NCBI GenBank assembly: GCA_016283295.1
Contig: JAEEMQ010000009.1
Span: forward strand, 1 to 32,712
Source of the DNA: Alphaproteobacteria bacterium
GTDB taxonomy: Bacteria > Pseudomonadota > Alphaproteobacteria > RF32 > CAG-239
Length of the DNA stretch: 32,712 nt
Direction: 5' to 3'
Shown here: positions 26,393-32,712 of the stretch, one piece after another
Layout of the letters: each line of letters starts with the position of its first letter
Position numbering within the stretch: position 1 is the stretch's first letter
Program-made: the position numbers and the translations under genes
The notes under the pieces: generated by a model
Seen by the model: only the letters and a program-made list of their open reading frames with translations
Database searches by the model: none
Told to the model about the DNA's origin: nothing

Positions 26393-26860
26393 CTATTTAT
26401 CTATAATTTTGCGGATTTCTTCCAAATAAGCGGCAGCGTTTTTATTGACATACGGCGGGGTAAAATAGGTGCGGTCGTTGCCAAAATACAGCGCAACACC
26501 TTTACCGCAGTTTTCGCCATTGCAGAGCGGAAGCAACAAGCGTGAATAAGAAAAGCCGGATGCAACAAAATCATTAGGTTTTACTTCACGTTTTGCAGAT
26601 AAAGCAATCTCCAGACATTTTTTACTTTTTAATTCTGTGATGAGTTCGTCCGTTACTATCAGTTGGAAGGCATCATCAATTTTGCTTATCAATGCGTCGG
26701 TATTTGCAAGGATTTCCGGCATTTTATCAAGCGGCAACTGCTCTGCTTGACCGTTTTGATAATAGATTAAATTGTCGGCACGGGTAGGAGTTGTGTGACC
26801 GAGCAGAACATATCCGACAATCATGATAATCGCCAGGAAATAGGTTGTTTTTATAAGCAT
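26393..26860 (-). CDS. hypothetical exported protein
   Basis: 155 aa with N-terminal hydrophobic segment MLIKTTYFLAIIMIVGYVLLG; no family recognised. Confidence 0.65.
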   Translation of the reverse strand: MLIKTTYFLAIIMIVGYVLLGHTTPTRADNLIYYQNGQAEQLPLDKMPEILANTDALISKIDDAFQLIVTDELITELKSKKCLEIALSAKREVKPNDFVASGFSYSRLLLPLCNGENCGKGVALYFGNDRTYFTPPYVNKNAAAYLEEIRKIIDK

Positions 26861-26955
26861 AATCGCGGCCTCCGTAAAATCAATTTATGCCAATGCTAGC
26901 ACATGTCATCAGCGATTTCAACCTCAAAAAATACGCACAACGGGCTTATTTGCGT

Positions 26956-26984
26956 TTGACAGTACCGGTCAGATGCAATATGCT
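26956..26984 (+). promoter_or_regulatory. sigma70-type promoter
   Basis: TTGACA (26956-26961), 17-bp spacer, TATGCT (26979-26984), upstream of the 27021 start. Confidence 0.55.
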
Positions 26985-27020
26985 TTGGGCAGATTAGTTT
27001 CATCAGCAACGGAGAGTGAA

Positions 27021-28721
27021 ATGCGTCAGAAAATATTGTTGATTTCGGTAATTGCGGCCCTTCTGCTGGCCGGATATGCGGCTTATTTGTTCAAAACACA
27101 TCATCACGGCGCCGAGGACGAGTTCTTGGACAGCATCGACGGCGCGGCGGCGGAAGAACATAAGCGGCCGATAAATTCGGAATACGGCGAAATTATCAAT
27201 ATGGCAAGTTGGCGCTACAATGAGGCGGATAATGTTTATTATCAGCTGGGAATTTTGTATGTTCAGCGTCCGGAAGATGAAAAATATGAGAGAATGGCTT
27301 TGTTTGTGCCGGCGGAGTTTATGAAGTGCCGTGCCAACGGGCCGCAAACTTTCGGTTGTGAGCCGAATGAAGCCGGAAAAGTCGGCGGTTATACGGTTAA
27401 GACCGCGCCGATTGTCATACCGGTGGAAACTGCAAAATATGAGGCAAATCCGGCATTGACGGCGTATCGAAATGTCAGCGCGCACACCAAAGCCGGGCAT
27501 ATTTACGTCCACGTCGGTTTCAGAGGCAGCGAACACGGGGCGCCGGCCGGGTTGGTGGATATTAAGGCGGCCATACGTTATTTACGGCATAATCAGGAGC
27601 ATATTCCGGCAAACACCGATTATATCGTTATGTTCGGTGCGGAGGCCGGCGGCGGATTGGCTTCTTTGGTGGGTACAACCGCCGACAGCCCGCTGTTTCG
27701 TCCGTATTTTAAGGACATCGGTGCGTTGGAGCGCGGTAACGAGCGCATATACGGGGTTATGGCCTGGTCGCCGCTGACCAATTTTGATGCCGCCAACGAA
27801 GCCTACGAGTGGAATATGGGGGCAACCCGCAGCGGTTTGAGCGATAATCAGCTGAAGCTTTCGCAGAAAATGGCGCGCGAATACGCGACTTATATCAATA
27901 ATGCCGGTTTTCGCGATATGCACGGCCGACCGCTGATATTGCAATATTCCGAGCGCGGCGTATATCAGGAAGGTACTTACTATCAGTTTGTTAAAGAAAC
28001 GATTGAAGATTCCTTAAACGAATTTTTACAAACCAGCAAATATCCGTTGCAGATTGATGAAAACACGGTGCCGCCGTTTATGAAAAATTATACCGGTTTT
28101 TATATTGATAAGGAAAGATATTTGCGGCGGTTGAATGACAAACTGAGCTGGATAAAGTATGACATCGACGGCAGTCGGTATGTGATTCGCAGTGTTGAAG
28201 ATTTCGTGCACCTTATGAAGCAGGCAACCAAGCCGCTGGGAGCATTTGATTCGCCGGATCGTTCGCGGCCGGAAAATATGTTGTTCGGTAACGGCGACGG
28301 CAGGGGAAATCACTTTGATAAGTTTGTGGCAAAAATACTTAAAGACAGTTCGCTCGGTCGCGAATATGCCACCGATTTGAAAAAGCAGGATGCATTGGGC
28401 AGTTCGGTGCAAGACAGATTGAATATGTATACGCCGCTGTATTTCATTATGCCGTCGTTTGACGGATATCGCACGGCCAAGACAGCACCGTATTGGCGGA
28501 TTCGCTCCGGCATTAATCGGCCGGATACGGCGCTGACGACGGAAATAAATCTGGCGCTGGCATTGGCTAACTATCCGACGGTATCTAAGGTTGATTTTAA
28601 GATTTTGTGGAGCCAGGGAAAGGCCATGGCCGAAGAACATTCACAAGACGGCGAAGCGGCATTTATCCGCTGGGTTGATACGATAATGAAAGACAGCCAC
28701 GGGTTTAATTTGGAGCAATAA
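27021..28721 (+). CDS. tannase/carboxylesterase-like alpha/beta-hydrolase with Ser-to-Glu nucleophile position, N-terminally membrane anchored
   Basis: GLVDIKAAIRYLRHNQEHIPANTDYIVMFGAEAGGGLASLVGTTADSPLFRPYFKDIGA...AWSPLTNFDAANEAYEWNMG resembles tannase-type esterases; elbow GAEAGG instead of GTSAGG. Start after GGAGAG SD. Confidence 0.7.
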   Translation: MRQKILLISVIAALLLAGYAAYLFKTHHHGAEDEFLDSIDGAAAEEHKRPINSEYGEIINMASWRYNEADNVYYQLGILYVQRPEDEKYERMALFVPAEFMKCRANGPQTFGCEPNEAGKVGGYTVKTAPIVIPVETAKYEANPALTAYRNVSAHTKAGHIYVHVGFRGSEHGAPAGLVDIKAAIRYLRHNQEHIPANTDYIVMFGAEAGGGLASLVGTTADSPLFRPYFKDIGALERGNERIYGVMAWSPLTNFDAANEAYEWNMGATRSGLSDNQLKLSQKMAREYATYINNAGFRDMHGRPLILQYSERGVYQEGTYYQFVKETIEDSLNEFLQTSKYPLQIDENTVPPFMKNYTGFYIDKERYLRRLNDKLSWIKYDIDGSRYVIRSVEDFVHLMKQATKPLGAFDSPDRSRPENMLFGNGDGRGNHFDKFVAKILKDSSLGREYATDLKKQDALGSSVQDRLNMYTPLYFIMPSFDGYRTAKTAPYWRIRSGINRPDTALTTEINLALALANYPTVSKVDFKILWSQGKAMAEEHSQDGEAAFIRWVDTIMKDSHGFNLEQ

Positions 28722-28802
28722 AAAGCAACTATTTTATAATCTGCACATTTTTTTATTTACTTTTTGTCAAAAAATGTTATAATCAACGCAAACAAAATTG
28801 TT

Positions 28803-29666
28803 ATGCGTATGAGAAAGTTTGTATTATTTTGCGTGGCTGCCTTAACGGTGTTATGCGTAGCCTCATGTGAGCCCGAGCCTATAGGATACGGAGACAGATA
28901 CGGATGGGACCACCATCAGCATCAGCCTTCGAACAACCAGGGTGACAACAACCAGGATGACAACAACCAGGGTAACAACAACCAGGGTAACAACAACCAG
29001 GGTAACAACAACCAGGGTAACAACAACCAGGGTAACAACAACCAGGGTGACAACAACCAGGGTGACAACAACCAGGGTAACAACAACCAGGGTAACAACA
29101 ACCAGGGTGACAACAACCAGGGTAACAACAACCAGGGTGACAACAACCAGGATGTGAACAACAATCCGTCGTTGCTGACGATTACGAGATTATACTCGGT
29201 TGTTATGCGCCGTGAGATTCCTTGGCCCTTCAAGGCCTATGTTATGCAGGTAAGCGATGGAAATTATTTCTATATGCTGCGCTTGCGTTACGATAAGGAA
29301 TTGCACGTTGGTGACCAGATTTCCTTCGGAGTATTCTCGTTCTGCCCTCACGAGATAGCGCGAATTAACGGCGTTGACGTGGGCGATGTGACCGATACTC
29401 CGGAGTACAATCAAAATGTTGATGCCGGTGAGTACCTGATTGCCACCGATCCGATTGAAGGCACGGTAAAGCATCTCTTTTCCATGGAAATCAGATACAT
29501 GATAACCTTCTGGCCGATAGACACGTTGTTCTTGGAGCTGGAAAACGGTGACCTGATTTATGTGAAAAAGAGCAAGCTGGAGAGTTCCATCAATATCGGC
29601 GACAGAATCGTGTACAGCGTGTACACCCTGTTCCCGAATGAGGTGGTTAACCTGAAAAAGCTCTGA
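28803..29666 (+). CDS. putative lipoprotein with Asn/Gln-rich repeat linker
   Basis: MRMRKFVLFCVAALTVLCVASCEPE lipoprotein signal, 14 x (G/D)(N/D)NNQ, then a ~165-aa domain. The track start at 28764 is a TTG inside the likely promoter. Confidence 0.75.
   Translation: MRMRKFVLFCVAALTVLCVASCEPEPIGYGDRYGWDHHQHQPSNNQGDNNQDDNNQGNNNQGNNNQGNNNQGNNNQGNNNQGDNNQGDNNQGNNNQGNNNQGDNNQGNNNQGDNNQDVNNNPSLLTITRLYSVVMRREIPWPFKAYVMQVSDGNYFYMLRLRYDKELHVGDQISFGVFSFCPHEIARINGVDVGDVTDTPEYNQNVDAGEYLIATDPIEGTVKHLFSMEIRYMITFWPIDTLFLELENGDLIYVKKSKLESSINIGDRIVYSVYTLFPNEVVNLKKL
28941..29150 (+). repeat. 15-bp coding minisatellite, 14 tandem units
   Basis: GGTRACAACAACCAG (one unit GATGACAACAACCAG) repeated head-to-tail; encodes GNNNQ/GDNNQ/DDNNQ. 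Confidence 0.97.
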
Positions 29667-29675
29667 ACAAAAGAA

Positions 29676-29711
29676 AAGGAATCTGCTTTAAGCGGCAGGT
29701 TCCTTTTTTTA
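29676..29711 (+). terminator. Rho-independent terminator
   Basis: GGAATCTGCTTTAAGCGGCAGGTTCCTTTTTTT. Confidence 0.75.
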
Positions 29712-29775
29712 TTTTTCGCGTAGCCTTGAATTTCGACATTATGAGCTTATTTGCAGATTTTGAGGGGAGAAAAAT

Positions 29776-30090
29776 ATGGAAATTTATGTGTTGGCCGCGC
29801 TGGTGCTTATTTATATCGGCTCGGCGGTTGTCGGCAACCGGGATGTGGTGCGCAAAATTTGGACCTTTGCTTTTATCGGTGCGGGTTTTCTTACCGCCGT
29901 TGCTTTGTTTGCTTTGCGGGTAAAACATCAGGATGTTATGCTGACCGCCGATAATTTTAACTGGTATTTCTTTTTGTATGTCTTCGGGGCGTTGGCGTTT
30001 GCGCTCGGCATTATAAATTTGTGGATTTATCGCCGGCCGTTGTGGAATATGCTGCATATTTCAGCCGCGGATAAAGCCCCAAAAGAATAG
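29776..30090 (+). CDS. small integral membrane protein (about 3 TM segments)
   Basis: 104 aa; hydrophobic segments VLAALVLIYIGSAVVG, TFAFIGAGFLTAVALFAL, FFLYVFGALAFALGIINLWI; GAGGGG SD upstream. Confidence 0.65.
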   Translation: MEIYVLAALVLIYIGSAVVGNRDVVRKIWTFAFIGAGFLTAVALFALRVKHQDVMLTADNFNWYFFLYVFGALAFALGIINLWIYRRPLWNMLHISAADKAPKE

Positions 30091-30141
30091 TTGCGTATTT
30101 GTTTTTTTGCGGTTATGATGCGTCAAAATAAGGGAGTAAAA

Positions 30142-31710
30142 ATGTTACGCATCAATAATATCAAAATGCCGTTGGCGGCGGATGAGGCCGATTTGCAAAA
30201 ATGCGCGGCGGAAAAATTGCATTGCCGGGCAGAGGAAATCAGCGACTTTGCTATTGCTAAAAAGTCGGTGGATGCGCGTAACAAACATAATGTGCACTTT
30301 GTATACAGCGTGGATTGCAATGTTGCGAATCGAGTGTCGACGGATAAGGATATAGAGGTTTTGCCAAAACCGGAAAAGTTGACTTTCAAAATCAAAAATG
30401 ACGGGGTGCGGCCGGTAGTGGTCGGTAGCGGTCCGGCCGGGATGTTTGCCGGTTTGGCGCTGGCCGAGGCCGGGTTGAAGCCGCTTATTTTGGAGCGCGG
30501 CGCCGATGTTGATACGCGCCGGCAAAAGGTGGAAGTCTTTTGGAAAACCGGCAGCTTGGACAGCGAAACCAATGTGCAGTTCGGCGAAGGCGGGGCCGGT
30601 ACTTTTTCTGATGGCAAACTGATGAGCGGCATCAAAAAAGATAAATTTACCGCCAAGGTTATGCACGAGTTATATGAAGCGGGGGCGCCGGCGGAAATTT
30701 TGTATTTGGCCAAGCCGCATATCGGTACAGATAATCTGCGGGTGGTGGTGCGCAACATTCGCCGCAAAATCGAAGAACTCGGCGGGGAATACCGTTTTGG
30801 CAGTAAGTTGGAAGATTTGGTTATTAAGGACGGATGTCTAAAGGCCGTAAAAGTCAAAGCAAATGATGAGGTTTACGAATTGCCGGCGGAGCGGCTGTTT
30901 CTGGCTATCGGCCACAGTGCGCGCGACACCTTCGAAATGCTGTATCGTCGCGGCGTTTATATGACGCAGAAGCCGTTTTCGGTAGGGGCGCGAATCGAGC
31001 ATAAGCAGACGATGATTAATGCGGCGCAATACGGTGCGGCAGCGCAAAGTCCGTATTTGGGGGCGGCCGATTATAAGCTAGCGGTGCATTTGCCGGGCGG
31101 GCGTTCGGTGTATACGTTTTGTATGTGTCCGGGCGGTACGGTGGTGGCGGCGGCCTCGGAGCCGGGGCGCGTGGTTACCAACGGTATGAGCGAGTTTGCA
31201 CGCGATAAGGAAAATGCCAATGCCGCGCTTTTGGTCGGGGTCGGCGAGGCTGATTTCGGCAGCGAACACCCGTTGGCCGGTATGTATTTTCAGCGTAAAT
31301 TGGAAGAACGTGCTTTTGTGTTAGGCGGCAAGAATTATCACGCACCGGCACAGCTGGTCGGGGATTTTTTGCAAGCAAAAGCAAGCGCGCGCGGCGGAGA
31401 GGTGCGACCGAGCTATGCGCCGGAGGTAACGTGGTGCGATTTGGGTGTGCTTTATCCGGAGGAGATTGCGGCGGCCATGCGGGCCGGAATTGCCGAGATG
31501 GCAAAAAAGTTGCGCGGGTTTGATACTTATGATGCGGTGCTGACCGGTGCGGAAACCCGTAGTTCGTCACCGGTGCGGATTGTGCGCGATGACACCATGC
31601 AATGCAATATTCGCGGTATATTTCCGTGCGGCGAGGGGGCAGGATATGCTGGCGGGATAACCTCATCCGCCGCCGATGCGCTGAAGGTGGTGTTTTCGCT
31701 TTGCGATTAA
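30142..31710 (+). CDS. NAD(P)/FAD-dependent oxidoreductase (COG2509 family)
   Basis: VVVGSGPAGMFAGLALAEAGLKPLILERGADVDTR, FGEGGAGTFSDGKLMSGI, SVYTFCMCPGGTVVAAASE, GIFPCGEGAGYAGGITSSAADALK. Start at ATG 30142 after GGGAG. Confidence 0.9.
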   Translation: MLRINNIKMPLAADEADLQKCAAEKLHCRAEEISDFAIAKKSVDARNKHNVHFVYSVDCNVANRVSTDKDIEVLPKPEKLTFKIKNDGVRPVVVGSGPAGMFAGLALAEAGLKPLILERGADVDTRRQKVEVFWKTGSLDSETNVQFGEGGAGTFSDGKLMSGIKKDKFTAKVMHELYEAGAPAEILYLAKPHIGTDNLRVVVRNIRRKIEELGGEYRFGSKLEDLVIKDGCLKAVKVKANDEVYELPAERLFLAIGHSARDTFEMLYRRGVYMTQKPFSVGARIEHKQTMINAAQYGAAAQSPYLGAADYKLAVHLPGGRSVYTFCMCPGGTVVAAASEPGRVVTNGMSEFARDKENANAALLVGVGEADFGSEHPLAGMYFQRKLEERAFVLGGKNYHAPAQLVGDFLQAKASARGGEVRPSYAPEVTWCDLGVLYPEEIAAAMRAGIAEMAKKLRGFDTYDAVLTGAETRSSSPVRIVRDDTMQCNIRGIFPCGEGAGYAGGITSSAADALKVVFSLCD

Positions 31711-31749
31711 AAAAATCAGCAACAAAACGCTGTCGGAATATATCGGTGC

Positions 31750-31778
31750 TTGACTTTTGTAAAAATTTCGTCTATTAT
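31750..31778 (+). promoter_or_regulatory. sigma70-type promoter
   Basis: TTGACT (31750-31755), 17-bp spacer, TATTAT (31773-31778). Confidence 0.65.
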
Positions 31779-31840
31779 CTCATTTATCAATCAAATTATG
31801 AAGGTATGAATTATTCACTTTACATCAAAACGTTACAGCT

Positions 31841-32410
31841 ATGGGAAAAAACAGAAATTTCTTAGGTGTGTTGTTTGATGGTGAGTTTTGTTTGGGTATT
31901 CCCTTTCTTCTCATCGTCGCGGTGCTTTCAATCGGTGTGCAGAGCCTGTTGGTGCAGATTGGCGGATTGTTCCCGTCGGTCGAATATCTGGGTATTGCAA
32001 TCGATGCTGTTTTTGGGGTTATATTGCTTTTGCTTATGTATCTCAAAATAGATCTGATACGCTTTACAATGGGCGAAAGAGCCAAAGAAAATTTGTTGTG
32101 GGGCTTTATGGCTGAACAGGCGGTTATTTATATCTATGTTGTTTGCTGGGGACACTGGCTGGTGCTTGCTATCGGTCTTTTATTGTTGTCTTCTTCAATA
32201 CACCTTCCGGAATATGAATATCATCGTCAATGTGTAGAAGTTTATGAGACAGAATGTATTTGTTTGCTCTATAGCATAGGTGCTTACTTTGCATTACTGT
32301 TTAATGGCATTGAGCCGGCAGCAAATATCTACGGTGTCGCCGTTCTCTTTGTTGTAATGCTGATTATGTGGTTTGCTCCTAAACTGTTAAACCGTTACAG
32401 ATATGGTTAA
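31841..32410 (+). CDS. polytopic membrane protein of unknown function
   Basis: 189 aa, multiple hydrophobic segments (IPFLLIVAVLSIGVQSLLV, LGIAIDAVFGVILLLLMYL, WLVLAIGLLLLSS, IYGVAVLFVVMLIMWFA). Confidence 0.7.
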   Translation: MGKNRNFLGVLFDGEFCLGIPFLLIVAVLSIGVQSLLVQIGGLFPSVEYLGIAIDAVFGVILLLLMYLKIDLIRFTMGERAKENLLWGFMAEQAVIYIYVVCWGHWLVLAIGLLLLSSSIHLPEYEYHRQCVEVYETECICLLYSIGAYFALLFNGIEPAANIYGVAVLFVVMLIMWFAPKLLNRYRYG

Positions 32411-32687
32411 TATAGGTATAACGGAAGTTCGTCATATACTCAACGAATGCAATCTTGCTCAATTTGAGTTGCATCACGGGTTTGTAAAAGACGAAGTTTT
32501 GTTGAAAGTCAATCTTCGTGATGACTACGGGTTAGATTCTCTTGATTTTGAGGAAATGCGTTCCGCTGTTTGGTCTGAATACAAAATAGAAATGGCCGAC
32601 GACGCAATGGATAAATCCTCGTTCAAGGAGGAACCGACCGTCGAGAACTTTATCAAGATGGTCAATGATTACGGATATTACGTATAA
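32403..32687 (+). CDS. acyl-carrier-protein-like protein
   Basis: 94 aa; NLRDDYGLDSLDFEEMRSAVWSEYKIEMADD matches the ACP helix II motif (DxxxDSLD) with a candidate phosphopantetheine Ser; overlaps the upstream gene by 8 bp. Confidence 0.7.
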   Translation: MVNIGITEVRHILNECNLAQFELHHGFVKDEVLLKVNLRDDYGLDSLDFEEMRSAVWSEYKIEMADDAMDKSSFKEEPTVENFIKMVNDYGYYV

Positions 32688-32712
32688 ACTATAAAAAAAT
32701 CCGCTTAAGGCT

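Noticed and set aside
28941-29150. CRISPR or non-coding satellite
   Set aside because: Direct 15-bp head-to-tail repeats without spacers, fully in frame within a lipoprotein CDS.
28922-29233. Minus-strand ORF of SPWLLLPWLL repeats and plus-strand ORF of TTTRV repeats (28942-29157)
   Set aside because: Alternative-frame translations of the 15-bp minisatellite inside the lipoprotein gene; no start signals of their own.

Overview
The window reads as chromosomal sequence from an uncultured-type alphaproteobacterium (inferred only from gene content and composition). Housekeeping genes are truA, tRNA-Thr(TGT), cysS, gltX, tRNA-Trp(CCA), glyQ and glyS, with accessory material between and after them. 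The most interesting regions are: (1) a tightly packed, promoter-led six-gene pathway (14904-22776) encoding a seryl-tRNA-synthetase-like enzyme with altered motifs, a SAM methyltransferase, a GT-B-like glycosyltransferase, a Gfo/Idh/MocA - zinc-ribbon - APH-kinase-like three-part fusion, a divergent FAD oxidoreductase and a DegT/StrS aminotransferase, which looks like a cryptic aminosugar or aminoacyl-nucleoside-type biosynthetic cluster; (2) a pair of homologous 5' leaders in inverted orientation (13697-13755 / 13883-13940), upstream of divergent genes (hypothetical and ADP-ribosylglycohydrolase), with a covarying stem, possible pseudoknot and adjacent SD, a candidate cis-regulatory RNA; (3) a minus-strand overlapping operon (11300 to 8155) with a RecA/DnaB-like protein lacking Walker motifs and a DnaQ-like protein whose catalytic His is replaced by Asn, preceded by a hairpin that would sequester the SD; (4) a 174-bp tandem structured repeat after tRNA-Trp that carries an antisense-looking tRNA 3'-end fragment and repeated terminators; (5) a tannase-like alpha/beta hydrolase with nucleophile Ser replaced by Glu; (6) a lipoprotein with a 14-unit 15-bp in-frame minisatellite, and an ACP-like/membrane-protein pair that appear to lack SD sequences. 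All family assignments are by reading the sequence; no searches were run.
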